Assembly (NCBI RefSeq): GCF_006716765.1
Contig: NZ_VFPO01000001.1
Coordinates: 5,890,001-5,954,000 of the forward strand
Direction: 5' to 3'
Length of the DNA: 64,000 nt
Origin: Actinomadura hallensis
GTDB taxonomy: Bacteria > Actinomycetota > Actinomycetes > Streptosporangiales > Streptosporangiaceae
Shown: piece by piece, positions 8,468 to 17,241 of the stretch
How the letters are laid out: each line of letters starts with the position of its first letter
How positions within the stretch are numbered: the stretch's first letter is position 1
Notes under the pieces: model-generated
The model's database searches: none
What the model was told of the DNA's origin: nothing
The model's input: only the letters and a program-made list of their open reading frames with translations
Made by a program: the position numbers and the translations under genes

Positions 8468-8680
8468 ACCGGAATGCGCCTCCCTTTCACCACGAGTCCG
8501 CCGTGAGGCAAGGTAGCGGTATGCGCCCCCGGGCGGGCACCGGCCAGTCCGGCCGCTCCGGCGGGGCCCGGGTCGACAGCCCGACTCCCGGAGCGCGAAG
8601 ATCGACTAGGCGTCCCGGGGGGTCGGGGCCGTCCAGGCAAGGGACCCCGCGACGGGCTCCGGGCAAGGGGGAGGGCATCG

Positions 8681-9496
8681 ATGGCGATCATTGCGCAGTT
8701 GAGCGACATCCACCTCGCGGCCGGCCGCGACGGCCGGGTGGACGACGGCTCCGGACCGGTCCGCGCCCTGCGCGCCGCCGTGTCGAGCCTGCTCTCCCTG
8801 CCCGCGCGCCCCGACGCGGTCGTCCTCACCGGGGACCTCGCCGACGGGGGCCGGCCCGCCGAGTACGAGCGGCTCCACGCCCTGCTGTCCCCGCTTCCCA
8901 TGGCCGTGTTCCCGATGCCCGGCAACCACGACGACCGCGACGAGATGCGCAGGGTCTTCAACGACCACCCGGCGGTGGCGGCGAGCGGGCTCACCCCCCA
9001 GGCCCCCGTCCAGTACGCCGTCGACGTGGCGGGCGTCCGGCTCGTCTGCTGCGACACCACGGTGGACGGGCACCCCCACGGGCACATGAGCCGGGAACGC
9101 CTCGCCTGGCTCGACGAGACGCTCTCCGCCGCCCCCGACACGCCGACGGTCGTGGCCACCCACCACCCGCCGTTCCCCATCGGGATCCGCTTCATCGACG
9201 AGATGCGCTTCGTCGACCCCGCCGGGTTCGCCTCGGTGATCTCGAAGCACCCGCAGGTGGTGCGGGTGATCTCCGGGCACGTGCACCGGGGCGCGGTCGG
9301 ATCGCTGGCCGGGATCGTCAGCACCACCTGCCCCAGCACCTACCGGCAGCTGTTCCTCGACCTGACCCAGCCCGGCCGGGCCGCCGTCACCGGGGAACCC
9401 GCCGGGTTCGCCATCCACCTCGTCGAGAACGACGGAACGGCCACGACGCACTTCGTCCCCACGGGCAACTACCGGCCGCTGATGGACGTGGAATGA
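8681..9496 (+). CDS. Metallophosphoesterase, CpdA/Icc-like
   Basis: This is a calcineurin-like phosphoesterase of the class that hydrolyses cyclic nucleotides or related phosphodiesters. The 271-residue product shows the full dinuclear metal-site set in order: AQLSDIHLA (about 5-13), VVLTGDLADGG (about 47-57), PMPGNHDDRDEM (about 78-89), ATHHPPF (about 164-170) and ISGHVHRGA (about 200-208). There is no signal peptide, so it should be cytoplasmic. The start follows GGGGGAGGGC. It stands alone on the + strand within the accessory island. The actual substrate (cAMP, 2',3'-cNMP, glycerophosphodiester) is not determinable. Confidence 0.92.
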   Translation: MAIIAQLSDIHLAAGRDGRVDDGSGPVRALRAAVSSLLSLPARPDAVVLTGDLADGGRPAEYERLHALLSPLPMAVFPMPGNHDDRDEMRRVFNDHPAVAASGLTPQAPVQYAVDVAGVRLVCCDTTVDGHPHGHMSRERLAWLDETLSAAPDTPTVVATHHPPFPIGIRFIDEMRFVDPAGFASVISKHPQVVRVISGHVHRGAVGSLAGIVSTTCPSTYRQLFLDLTQPGRAAVTGEPAGFAIHLVENDGTATTHFVPTGNYRPLMDVE

Positions 9497-9547
9497 CCGG
9501 GCCGGTCCCGTGAGGGCCCCGCGTCCGAACGCTCGTCCGGCCGCGCG

Positions 9548-9988
9548 TCAGCCGGAACGCCGGCCGCCGAAGATCGAACCGATGAGCAGCATCGCGCCCC
9601 AGGGGCCCGCCACCCAGATCCACCACGGATAGACCCAGCCGGTCGTGAGCACGATGATCAGCCAGACCGTGAAGTTGATGCCGCTGACCGACGCCCACGC
9701 CGCCCACATCGTCCCGGCGGTACTGTCCGGGAGCGACGCGGCGCTCGCCCCCGCGAGCTCGGTGCTCTTCGGCTGCGACGCCGGGACGGGAAGCTGGTAG
9801 AGGTCCTCTTCCGGCAGGTCGGAGGTGATCTCCTGGAGCTGCCCGAGGGTCTTGGCCGAGTACACCGCCTCCAGCCGCTCGTGCAGCTCGTCCACGGTGA
9901 TCCTGCCCTCGCCGCAGTGCTCGCGCAGGCTCGCCGCCACCCGGTCACGGTCGGCGTCCGATGCCCGGATGTCAGGGTTCGGCGCCAT
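9548..9988 (-). CDS. DUF1707 domain membrane protein
   Basis: The N-terminal 55 residues (DIRASDADRDRVAASLREH ... RITVDELHERLEAVYSAKT) match the actinobacterial DUF1707 module. This is a SHOCT-like short helical domain found at the N-terminus of small membrane proteins. A Ser/Pro linker follows, then two hydrophobic helices (about 93-112 and 118-137) and a basic end (FGGRRSG). It is 146 residues, likely a small two-helix membrane protein with a cytoplasmic N-domain. No function is established for the family. It is convergent with the phosphoesterase gene. Confidence 0.88.
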   Translation of the reverse strand: MAPNPDIRASDADRDRVAASLREHCGEGRITVDELHERLEAVYSAKTLGQLQEITSDLPEEDLYQLPVPASQPKSTELAGASAASLPDSTAGTMWAAWASVSGINFTVWLIIVLTTGWVYPWWIWVAGPWGAMLLIGSIFGGRRSG

Positions 9989-10084
9989 CTTTCCTCCGCT
10001 CAGCCGAAAGCCTCACCTCCCATTATGGAGGGAGGTATCAGGAGAGACGCGCCGCGGAGAGCGCTGATTCCCGCCCTGGCCGGA

Positions 10085-10921
10085 CTACTTCTCCGAACTC
10101 AGGGCGTAGGCCTTGGCGCCGAGCTCGGCGAACCACTCCCGGCCCTCGTCCAGCGCCGTCAGGACGCGGGGGCCCTCCGGCGTCACCGCGAACGTGTGCT
10201 CGAAGTGCGCGGAGGACCGGCCGTCGAGCGTGACGACCGTCCAGCCGTCGTCCAGCTCCACGGTCTCCTTCGTGCCGAGGTTCACCATCGGCTCGATCGC
10301 GAAGCACATCCCCGGCTCCAGCACCGGACCGCGCCCGGGCGCCCCGTGGTTCGGGACGAGCGGGTCCATGTGCATCTCGGTGCCGATGCCGTGCCCCCCG
10401 TAGCCCTCAACGATGCCGTAGGAGCCCTGAGAGCGAACGTAAGCCTCGATCGCGTGCGAGATGTCGGTGAGCCTGGCCCCGGCCTGCCCGGCCGCCAGAC
10501 CGTGCCACAGGGACGTCTCGGTCACCTCCAGGAGCCGCCGCTCCTCCGCGGTGATCTCCCCCACCGGGACGGTGATCGCCGCGTCGCCGTGCCAGCCCTC
10601 GACGATCGCGCCGCAGTCGATCGACAGGACGTCGCCGTCCCGCAGCACCTTCCCGGCCCGCGGGATGCCGTGCACGATCTCCTCGTTGACCGACGCGCAG
10701 ATCGTCCCGGTGAAGCCGTAGTAGCCCTTGAAGGACGGGACGCCGCCGTTGTCGCGGATGTGCTCCTCCGCGATCCGGTCCAGGTCCAGGGTGGTGATCC
10801 CCGGCCTGACCGCCTCGCGCAGGACCTCCAGGGTCCGGCCGACGAGCAGCCCGGCCGCCCGCATCAACTCGATCTGCTCCGCGGTCTTCACCTGGATCGC
10901 GGGCCTACGCCGTTTGAACAT
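10085..10921 (-). CDS. map: Methionine aminopeptidase, type I
   Basis: Map removes the initiator methionine from nascent proteins. The metal ligands are visible in order: the SIDCGAIVEGWHGDAA Asp pair, the GGHGIGTEMH His, the AIEPM Glu and the HFEHTF Glu. The upstream NEEIVHGIP His is the substrate-site histidine. I favour the second of two adjacent ATGs (10921), which gives MFKRRRPAIQVKTAEQIELM and has AGGA at proper distance. An in-frame ATG at 10984 lacks a ribosome-binding site and adds unconserved residues. The order secY-adk-map is the usual end of the spc operon. Confidence 0.96.
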   Translation of the reverse strand: MFKRRRPAIQVKTAEQIELMRAAGLLVGRTLEVLREAVRPGITTLDLDRIAEEHIRDNGGVPSFKGYYGFTGTICASVNEEIVHGIPRAGKVLRDGDVLSIDCGAIVEGWHGDAAITVPVGEITAEERRLLEVTETSLWHGLAAGQAGARLTDISHAIEAYVRSQGSYGIVEGYGGHGIGTEMHMDPLVPNHGAPGRGPVLEPGMCFAIEPMVNLGTKETVELDDGWTVVTLDGRSSAHFEHTFAVTPEGPRVLTALDEGREWFAELGAKAYALSSEK

Positions 10922-11136
10922 CATCGTCCTGTGTCGGTTGCGGTCACGGCCCGCCGCGCTCACCGGGGGTCGCACCACGGCCATGCCTGGGCGGGCGCGC
11001 GTTCCGCGACTCCGGCGAGGCTCGCCACCGGCGGCGCCGCGCGGGGGTCGCGCGCCCGCGTACGGGGCCCGGGCCTCGCTGCCAGGTTACGTGCTCGCGT
11101 GCACCGCCCCGGCCGCCGCGGAGCGCGCACCCCGGG

Positions 11137-11787
11137 TCATCTCTCCAGGGGCCGGAGCGCCGCGAGGGCGCGCTTGGTGACCTCCTCGACCGGACCGGTC
11201 GCGTCGATGCCGACCAGGATGCCCTCGTCCGCGTAGAACTGCACCAGCGGGGCGGTCTCCTGCCGGTAGACCTCCAGGCGGTGCATGACGACCTCTTCCT
11301 TGTCGTCGTCGCGCTGGAACAGGTGCCCGCCGCAGTCGTCGCAGATGTCGTCCTGCTTGTCGTCGAAGTCGACGTGCCAGATGCGGCCGCAGCGGTCGCA
11401 CGTGCGCCGCCCCGACAACCGCCGGACGACCTCGTCCTCGTCCACGACGAGCTCCAACACGACGTCGAGCCGCGTGTCCCACTCGGAGAGGATCTTCTTC
11501 AGCGTCTCCGCCTGCGGGACGTTGCGGGGGAACCCGTCCAGGAGGAACCCGTGACGGGCGTCGTCCTCCGCGAGGCGGTCGCGCACCATCGCGATCGTGA
11601 TCTCGTCGGGCACCAGGTCGCCGCGGTCCATGTACTGCTTGGCCTGCCGGCCGAGCTCCGTCCCGCCGCTCACGTTCGCGCGGAAGATGTCACCTGTCGA
11701 GATCTTCGGGATGGACAGATGAGAAGCGATGTACTGGGCCTGCGTCCCCTTGCCCGCACCGGGGGGCCCTACCAGGACGATACGCAC
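11137..11787 (-). CDS. adk: Adenylate kinase, zinc-LID form
   Basis: Adk catalyses ATP + AMP = 2 ADP in the cytoplasm. The P-loop GPPGAGKGT is at 7-15, and the AMP-binding part shows ISTGDIFR and LLDGFPRN. The LID carries a four-cysteine zinc site (Cys130, Cys133, Cys149, Cys152), as in Gram-positive long-form enzymes. The gene begins with GTG whose first base overlaps the last base of the secY stop (TAGTG), which implies translational coupling. A 215-nt gap separates it from map. Confidence 0.98.
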   Translation of the reverse strand: MRIVLVGPPGAGKGTQAQYIASHLSIPKISTGDIFRANVSGGTELGRQAKQYMDRGDLVPDEITIAMVRDRLAEDDARHGFLLDGFPRNVPQAETLKKILSEWDTRLDVVLELVVDEDEVVRRLSGRRTCDRCGRIWHVDFDDKQDDICDDCGGHLFQRDDDKEEVVMHRLEVYRQETAPLVQFYADEGILVGIDATGPVEEVTKRALAALRPLER

Positions 11788-13082
11788 TACCGCAGGAAAC
11801 CCTCGTAGTTGCGCTGCTGCAGCTGACTTTCGATCTGCTTCACGGTATCCAGTCCGACGCCGACGATGATGAGGATGCTCGCGCCGCCGAAGGGGAACTC
11901 CTGGGTCGCGTTCAGGAGTGCGAACGCCACCATCGGAATCAGGGACACGAGCCCCAGGTACAGCGCACCGGGTGTGGTGATCCTGGTCAGCACGTAATCG
12001 AGGTATTCGGCAGTCGGCCGACCAGGTCGGATACCTGGGATGAAACCACCATACTTCTTCATGTTGTCGGCGACTTCAGTGGGGTTGAAGGTAATCGCGA
12101 CGTAGAAGTAGGTGAAGAAGATGATGAACCCGAAGTACACCACCATGTGCCAGGCGTTGTCCTGCTGGAGGTAGGGCTGGAGCTTCTGGAGCCACTTGGT
12201 CTCGGGCCACAGCTGCGTCGCCAGGACGGGCAGGTAGAGCAGCGACGACGCGAAGATGATCGGGATGATCCCGGCCTGGTTGACCTTCAGCGGGATGTAG
12301 GTCGAGGTGCCGCCGTACATGCGCCGGCCCACCATCCGCTTGGCGTACTGGACGGGGATGCGCCGCTGCGCCTGCTCGACGAACACGACACCGGCCATGA
12401 TCGCCAGGCCGACGATCAGCACCACCGCGAAGATGAAGCCGCCCTTGGCCTTGAAGATGCTCCAGAACTGGGCCGGGAAGACCGCCACGACCTGCGTGAA
12501 GATCAGCAGCGACATGCCGTTGCCGACGCCCCGGTCGGTGATCAGCTCGCCCAGCCACATGATGACCGTCGTGCCGGCCACCATGACGATCACCATCGTG
12601 ATGATCGGGAAGAGACCCGTGTCGTAGAGGATGTCGTTCGCGCCGGACACGCCCTGGAACAGCTGCCCGGTGCTCGCCATCGCCACGATGCCGGTCGCCT
12701 GGAGGATCGCCAGCCCGACCGTCAGGTAACGGGTGTACTGGGTGATCTTCGTGGTCCCGGCCTGGCCCTCCTTCTTCAGGGCCTCCAGCCTGGGGATCAC
12801 CACCGTGAGCAACTGGAGGATGATGCTCGCCGTGATGTAGGGCATGATGCCCAGCGCGAAGACCGACAGCTGCAGCAGCGCACCGCCGCTGAACAGGTCG
12901 ACAAGACCGTAGAGCTGGTTGCTCTCCTTGGCCGCGTCGGCGGTCTCCTTGAGCACGCTGACGTTCACGTTGGGGGTCGGCACCACCGAGCCGACCCGGA
13001 ACACCAGGATGATGAACAACGTGAACAGCAGCTTTTTACGCAGGTCAGGCGTACGGAAAGCCCGAGCGAACGCGGTCAGCAC
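11787..13082 (-). CDS. secY: Protein translocase subunit SecY
   Basis: SecY is the channel of the Sec translocon, which pairs with SecE (encoded at 60.6-60.9 kb) and SecG. Ten hydrophobic segments are apparent. The N-terminus LTAFARAFRTPDLRKKLLFTL and the YTRYLTVGLAILQ, GNGMSLLIF and GGFIPGIRPG segments are classic. I place the start at the GTG of 13082 rather than the adjacent ATG at 13085. AGGAGG is then four bases away, and relatives begin directly with LTAFARAF. The ATG would add one codon only. It is separated from rplO by 229 nt, so it may have its own promoter. Confidence 0.96.
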   Translation of the reverse strand: MLTAFARAFRTPDLRKKLLFTLFIILVFRVGSVVPTPNVNVSVLKETADAAKESNQLYGLVDLFSGGALLQLSVFALGIMPYITASIILQLLTVVIPRLEALKKEGQAGTTKITQYTRYLTVGLAILQATGIVAMASTGQLFQGVSGANDILYDTGLFPIITMVIVMVAGTTVIMWLGELITDRGVGNGMSLLIFTQVVAVFPAQFWSIFKAKGGFIFAVVLIVGLAIMAGVVFVEQAQRRIPVQYAKRMVGRRMYGGTSTYIPLKVNQAGIIPIIFASSLLYLPVLATQLWPETKWLQKLQPYLQQDNAWHMVVYFGFIIFFTYFYVAITFNPTEVADNMKKYGGFIPGIRPGRPTAEYLDYVLTRITTPGALYLGLVSLIPMVAFALLNATQEFPFGGASILIIVGVGLDTVKQIESQLQQRNYEGFLR

Positions 13083-13311
13083 CATTCCTCCTGCGTTACT
13101 GGCATGTTCATGGCCGCCGAGGGGCCGGTTACAGGTCCGTGAGTCCTGGCGGAGGATACCGGGTGCGAAACCGGAGTGCGGAATCTCACGCCGATCGCCT
13201 CCGCCCGTGTGACTCTAACAGCAGATGACACCGGGGCCGCCTCGCCCGCGGTGGGGACCTCACGGCCCCCGGCGCAAGGCGAAGACGGCCCCGGCATCGT
13301 CGTATCTCTTC

Positions 13312-13797
13312 TTACAGCTCGTCGGCGGTTCCGCCGGCGGCGGCGATCTTCTCCTTGGCGGACCCGGAGAAGGCGTGCGCCTTCACCTGGACCGCGACGG
13401 AGATCTCGCCCGTGCCGAGGATCTTCACCGGACGGCCGCGGCGCACCGCGCCCCTGGCCGCCAGGTCCTCGGCGGTGACCTCGCCGCCCTCCGGGTAGAG
13501 TTCGGCGATCCGGTCCAGGTTCACGACCTGGTACTCCACCTTGTTCGGGTTCTTGAAGCCCTTGAGCTTCGGAACCCGGCGGATCAGCGGCATCTGGCCG
13601 CCCTCGAACCCGACGGGCACGGTGGCGCGCGCCTTGGTGCCCTTGGTGCCGCGGCCCGCGGTCTTGCCCTTGGACGCCTCGCCGCGACCCTTGCGGATCT
13701 TGCGGCGGTTCGAACCGGGAGCGGGACGCAGGTCGTGCACCTTCAGCGGACCCCCGCCGGTGCCGGCGGACTCGTCCTTCTCGAGATCAGCCGCCAT
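13312..13797 (-). CDS. rplO: 50S ribosomal protein L15
   Basis: L15 is a late-assembling protein that contacts 23S rRNA near the peptidyl-transferase region. The LKVHDLRPAPGSNRRKIRKGRG start and GQMPLIRRVPKLKGFKN motif are diagnostic. It carries a short N-terminal extension (MAADLEKDESAGTGGGP) before the core. The gene starts one base after the rpmD stop codon. It closes the ribosomal part of the spc cluster. Confidence 0.98.
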   Translation of the reverse strand: MAADLEKDESAGTGGGPLKVHDLRPAPGSNRRKIRKGRGEASKGKTAGRGTKGTKARATVPVGFEGGQMPLIRRVPKLKGFKNPNKVEYQVVNLDRIAELYPEGGEVTAEDLAARGAVRRGRPVKILGTGEISVAVQVKAHAFSGSAKEKIAAAGGTADEL

Positions 13798-13798
13798 G

Positions 13799-13981
13799 TC
13801 AGTCGACCTCCTCGACGGCGACGAGGTGCGCCACCGTCCGGATCATGCCGCGCACCTCGGGCCGGTCCTCCCGGACCACGCTCTGCCCGATCTTCTTCAG
13901 GCCGAGGGTGCGCAGCGTGTCACGCTGGTTCTGCTTCTCGCTGATCACGGACTTGGTCTGCGTGATCTTCAGGTTGCTCAT
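13799..13981 (-). CDS. rpmD: 50S ribosomal protein L30
   Basis: A 60-residue protein with the L30 pattern LKITQTKSVISEKQNQRDTLRTLGLKKI and the end MIRTVAHLVAVEEVD. Its ATG overlaps the rpsE stop by four bases (ATGA), which indicates coupled translation. L30 binds 5S and 23S rRNA in the central protuberance region. Confidence 0.97.
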   Translation of the reverse strand: MSNLKITQTKSVISEKQNQRDTLRTLGLKKIGQSVVREDRPEVRGMIRTVAHLVAVEEVD

Positions 13982-14598
13982 GTGCTCGCGACCTCCGGCC
14001 TCGGCTCGGTGCCCGCCGCACGGGCGCGCAGCATCGCCGCCGGGGCGACGTCCTCCAGCGGGAGGCCGCGCTTGGCCGCGATCTCCTCGGGACGCTTCAG
14101 CGACTTCAGACCCGCGATCGTCGCGTGCACGATGTTGATCGGGTTGTCGCTGCCCAGCGACTTGCTCAGCACGTCCTGGATGCCGGCGGCCTCCAGCACC
14201 GCGCGCACCGGGCCACCCGCGATCACACCGGTACCGGGGCTCGCCGGACGCAGCAGGACCTCGCCCGCCGCGTCCCGCGCCTGCACCAGGTGCGGGATGG
14301 TGCCCTGGATCCGCGGCACCTTGAAGAAGTGCTTCTTGGCCTCCTCGACGCCCTTGGCGATCGCCGCGGGCACCTCCTTGGCCTTGCCGTAGCCGACGCC
14401 GACGGTGCCGTTGCCGTCACCGACGATCACCAGGGCGGTGAAGCTGAAGCGACGCCCGCCCTTGACGACCTTGGCGACCCGGTTGATCGCCACGACCTTC
14501 TCGATGTACGACTGGCCCTTGTCGGCGCCACCGCGGCGGTCGTCGCGGCGATCGCGACGGTCGCCACCCTGACCGCCGCCACGCCTCTGCGCTGCCAT
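13978..14598 (-). CDS. rpsE: 30S ribosomal protein S5
   Basis: S5 helps keep decoding accurate and acts at the mRNA entry channel. The ATG at 14598 with AGAGGA upstream gives MAAQRRGGGQGGDRRDRRDD, an Arg/Gly/Asp-rich N-terminal extension common in actinobacteria. The S5 double-stranded RNA-binding domain follows (YIEKVVAINRVAKVVKGGRRF). The C-terminal domain holds GTGVIAGGPVRAVLEAAGI. An in-frame ATG at 14742 lies inside rplR and is rejected. The stop overlaps the rpmD start. Confidence 0.98.
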   Translation of the reverse strand: MAAQRRGGGQGGDRRDRRDDRRGGADKGQSYIEKVVAINRVAKVVKGGRRFSFTALVIVGDGNGTVGVGYGKAKEVPAAIAKGVEEAKKHFFKVPRIQGTIPHLVQARDAAGEVLLRPASPGTGVIAGGPVRAVLEAAGIQDVLSKSLGSDNPINIVHATIAGLKSLKRPEEIAAKRGLPLEDVAPAAMLRARAAGTEPRPEVAST

Positions 14599-14671
14599 CA
14601 GTGGTTCCTCTCGTGTATCCGCCGAGCGGAGCTCGTCTCTTGACTCGTGCTGGGTGAGGCCTGGACCGTCA

Positions 14672-15058
14672 TCAGACTTGCAGGCCCCCTTCGCGCGCAC
14701 CCTCCGCGACGGCGGCGATGCGGCCGTGGTACTTGTTGCCACCGCGGTCGAACACGACCGAGGTGATGCCGGCGTCCAGGGCCCGGCGCGCGATGAGCTC
14801 GCCGACCTTGCGGGACTTGGCCGTCTTGTCGCCGGTGTCGGCGCGCAGGTCCGCCTCCATCGTCGACGCGCTGACCAGCGTGTGGCCCTTGTCGTCGTCG
14901 ATGACCTGGACGAACACGTGCCGGTTGGAGCGGGTCACGACCAGGCGAGGCCGCTCGGCCGTGCCGAGGACCTTCTTCCGGACCCGCAGATGCCGGCGCC
15001 TGCGCTGCAGCGTGCGACGGCTCGTGGCCTTTCTGGCCAGGGTCTTCGTGCCTGCCAT
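14672..15058 (-). CDS. rplR: 50S ribosomal protein L18
   Basis: L18 binds 5S rRNA and anchors it in the central protuberance. The product is 128 residues with the basic N-terminus RRTLQRRRRHLRVRKKVLGT and the motifs RPRLVVTRSNRHVFVQVIDD and VVFDRGGNKYHGRIAA. It lies two bases after the rplF stop and 73 nt ahead of rpsE. Confidence 0.98.
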   Translation of the reverse strand: MAGTKTLARKATSRRTLQRRRRHLRVRKKVLGTAERPRLVVTRSNRHVFVQVIDDDKGHTLVSASTMEADLRADTGDKTAKSRKVGELIARRALDAGITSVVFDRGGNKYHGRIAAVAEGAREGGLQV

Positions 15059-15060
15059 GA

Positions 15061-15597
15061 CTACTTACCAGCCTTTCCGACCTTGCGGCGGACGTACTCA
15101 CCCTCGTACCGCACGCCCTTGCCCTTGTACGGGTCGGGCCGGCGCAGCTTGCGGATGTTCGCGGCGACCTCGCCGACCTTCTGCTTGTCGATGCCCTCGA
15201 CGACCAGCTGGGTCGGCTTCTCCACCTTGAACGTGATGCCCTCGGGGGGCTCGACGGTGATCGGGTGGCTGTAGCCGAGCGAGAACTCGAGGTTCTTGCC
15301 CTTGGCCACCACGCGGTAACCGACGCCCTGGATCTCCAGGGTCTTCTTGAAGCCCTCGGTGACCCCGACGACCATGTTGTTGATCAGGGTCCGGGTGAGC
15401 CCGTGCAGACCGCGCACCTTGTTGATGTCGTTGGGCCGGCGCACGACCACCTTGCCGTCCTCGAGGTTGACCTCGATGGGCTCGGCGACCGTGTGGGACA
15501 GCGTGCCCTTCGGCCCCTTGACGGTGACCTCACGGCCGTCGATGCTGACCTCGACACCGCTGGGCACGGTGATGGGATTGCGTCCGATTCGAGACAT
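15061..15597 (-). CDS. rplF: 50S ribosomal protein L6
   Basis: L6 lies near the factor-binding centre of the 50S subunit. The 178-residue product has the start MSRIGRNPITVPSGVEV and the signature RRPDPYKGKGVRYEGEYVRR near the C-terminus, with two L6 repeats between. The gene sits 17 nt after rpsH and 2 nt before rplR. Confidence 0.98.
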   Translation of the reverse strand: MSRIGRNPITVPSGVEVSIDGREVTVKGPKGTLSHTVAEPIEVNLEDGKVVVRRPNDINKVRGLHGLTRTLINNMVVGVTEGFKKTLEIQGVGYRVVAKGKNLEFSLGYSHPITVEPPEGITFKVEKPTQLVVEGIDKQKVGEVAANIRKLRRPDPYKGKGVRYEGEYVRRKVGKAGK

Positions 15598-15614
15598 TGG
15601 TCAGAGCCCTCCCC

Positions 15615-16013
15615 TCACCACACGTAGGCGAGGACTTCTCCGCCCACGCCGCGCTTGCTGGCCTGCCGGTCGGTCATCAGGCCGGAGGACGTCGAGATGA
15701 TCGCGACGCCCAGCCCGCCGAGCACCTTGGGCAGGTTGTCCTTCTTCGCGTACACGCGCAGACCCGGCTTCGAAACACGCTTGATGCCCGCGATCGAGCG
15801 CTCCCGGGTCGGGCCGAACTTCAGCTCGATCACGAGCTTCTTGCCGACCTCGGCGTCCTCCACGGACCACCCCGAGATGTAGCCCTCCTGCTGGAGGATC
15901 TCGGCGATGTGCGCCTTGATCTTCGAGTACGGCATCGACACGGTGTCGTGGTATGCCGAATTCGCGTTGCGCAGACGCGTCAGCATGTCTGCGATCGGGT
16001 CGGTCATCGTCAT
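15615..16013 (-). CDS. rpsH: 30S ribosomal protein S8
   Basis: S8 is a primary 16S rRNA binder and, in E. coli, the translational repressor of the spc operon. The chosen ATG at 16013 gives MTMTDPIADMLTRLRNANSA, the normal N-terminus. An upstream in-frame ATG at 16079 would add 22 unconserved residues. The C-terminal signature STSSGLMTDRQASKRGVGGE is present. The 141-nt gap to rpsN is unusually long for this cluster and holds two hairpins. Confidence 0.97.
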   Translation of the reverse strand: MTMTDPIADMLTRLRNANSAYHDTVSMPYSKIKAHIAEILQQEGYISGWSVEDAEVGKKLVIELKFGPTRERSIAGIKRVSKPGLRVYAKKDNLPKVLGGLGVAIISTSSGLMTDRQASKRGVGGEVLAYVW

Positions 16014-16080
16014 GGCCTGCTGGCCCTCCTCGCCGCGGTTTCCCGGGATCGCCGATCCCTGGACCTTCGGCGTGGTCAAG

Positions 16081-16148
16081 GGGCACCCTCTCCGGGTGCC
16101 CGGTCGGTCATTACTGGCGGTGCCCGTCCCCGGGAGCCCGTCCCGGGG
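16081..16148 (-). other. Two hairpins in the rpsN-rpsH gap
   Basis: Two 8-bp perfect inverted repeats lie back to back: 16081-16088 with 16094-16101 (5-nt loop), and 16128-16135 with 16141-16148 (5-nt loop). They fill the 5' leader of rpsH. In E. coli the S8 operator sits at the start of rplE, not here, so a regulatory role is only a possibility. Confidence 0.45.
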
Positions 16149-16154
16149 AGGCGG

Positions 16155-16340
16155 TCACCAGCTGGACTTCGTGATGCCGGGCAGCTCGCCGCGGTGAGCC
16201 ATCTCCCGGAAGCACACGCGGCACAGCCCGAACTTCCGGTAGACGGAGCGCGGACGCCCGCAGCGCGAGCATCGCGTGTACGCGCGCACCTTGAACTTCG
16301 GCTTCCGCGCCGCCTTGGCGATCAGCGACTTCTTCGCCAT
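16155..16340 (-). CDS. rpsN: 30S ribosomal protein S14, type Z
   Basis: This 61-residue reading frame begins MAKKSLIAKAARKPKFKVRA and ends GELPGITKSSW. The zinc ribbon (Cys24, Cys27, Cys40, Cys43) marks the short zinc-dependent S14 form found in Gram-positive spc operons. GAGGAG precedes the ATG. It lies between rplE and rpsH in the conserved order. A longer frame reading through this region from 17090 is an overlap artefact. Confidence 0.97.
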   Translation of the reverse strand: MAKKSLIAKAARKPKFKVRAYTRCSRCGRPRSVYRKFGLCRVCFREMAHRGELPGITKSSW

Positions 16341-16351
16341 GCTCTCCTCGC

Positions 16352-16927
16352 TCAGCTTTCCTTGAAGGGGAAGCCCAGGAGCTTGAGCAGCGCCCGGCCC
16401 TCGTCGTCGTTCTTCGCGGTGGTCACGATCGTGATGTCCATGCCCCGCTGACGGTCGACCTTGTCGGGGTCCACCTCGTGGAACATGACCTGCTCGGTCA
16501 GCCCGAAGGTGTAGTTGCCGTTGCCGTCGAACTGCCGCGGCGACAGGCCGCGGAAGTCGCGGATGCGGGGCAGCGCCGTCGACAGCAGCCGGTCCAGGAA
16601 CTCCCACATCCGGTCGCCGCGCAGCGTGACGTGCGCGCCGATCGGCATGCCCTCGCGCAGCTTGAACTGCGCGATGGACTTGCGGGCCCGGTTCACGGCC
16701 GGCTTCTGCCCGGTGATCATGGACAGGTCGCGGATCGCGCCCTCGATGAGCTTGGCGTCCCTGGCCGCGTCGCCGACGCCCATGTTGACCACGATCTTGG
16801 TCAGCGTGGGGATCTGCATGACGTTGGCGTAGCCGAACTGCTCGCGCATCTGCCCCGCGATCTCCTCGCGGTAGCGGAGCTTGAGCCGCGGCTGCGGCAC
16901 GGGACGCTCGGTGACGGTGTCGGTCAT
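16352..16927 (-). CDS. rplE: 50S ribosomal protein L5
   Basis: L5 binds 5S rRNA and forms part of bridge B1b with S13. The 191-residue product carries PTLTKIVVNMGVGDAARDAK, the RKSIAQFKLREGMPIGAHVTLRG region (L5 signature) and the C-terminal DITIVTTAKNDDEGRALLKL. The short N-terminal extension (MTDTVTERPVPQPRLKL) is typical of actinobacterial L5. It lies five bases after rplX. Confidence 0.98.
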   Translation of the reverse strand: MTDTVTERPVPQPRLKLRYREEIAGQMREQFGYANVMQIPTLTKIVVNMGVGDAARDAKLIEGAIRDLSMITGQKPAVNRARKSIAQFKLREGMPIGAHVTLRGDRMWEFLDRLLSTALPRIRDFRGLSPRQFDGNGNYTFGLTEQVMFHEVDPDKVDRQRGMDITIVTTAKNDDEGRALLKLLGFPFKES

Positions 16928-16932
16928 GGGTC

Positions 16933-17241
16933 TCAGATCTCCTTACCGCTACGGCGCGAGATCCGAACCTTCGTGCCGTCCTCGTTGATGCGGTAACCGA
17001 CCCGTACCGGCTTGCCGTCCTCGACGATGGCGACGTTGCTGACGTGCAGCGGGGCCTCCATCGTGACGCGGCCGCTCTCCCTGCCGGCACGCTGCTGGTC
17101 GGCCTTGATGTTCTTCGTGATGAGGTTGACGCCCTCGACGACGACGCGCTCGCGGCGCGGGTCGACGCGCAGTACCTTGCCCGTCGCGCCCTTGTCCTTG
17201 CCGGCGAGGACGATCACCTCGTCGCCCTTGCGGATCTTCAT
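16933..17241 (-). CDS. rplX: 50S ribosomal protein L24
   Basis: L24 is an assembly initiator of the 50S subunit. The N-terminal KOW motif (MKIRKGDEVIVLAGKDKGATGKVL) and the following GVNLITKNIK stretch identify it. Its ATG overlaps the rplN stop by one base (TGATG), a coupling arrangement. Length is 102 residues, as expected. Confidence 0.98.
   Translation of the reverse strand: MKIRKGDEVIVLAGKDKGATGKVLRVDPRRERVVVEGVNLITKNIKADQQRAGRESGRVTMEAPLHVSNVAIVEDGKPVRVGYRINEDGTKVRISRRSGKEI

Noticed and set aside
8681..9496. Phosphodiesterase of a cyclic-oligonucleotide defence system
   Set aside because: No cyclase, effector or defence gene is nearby; a lone calcineurin-like phosphoesterase is ordinary.
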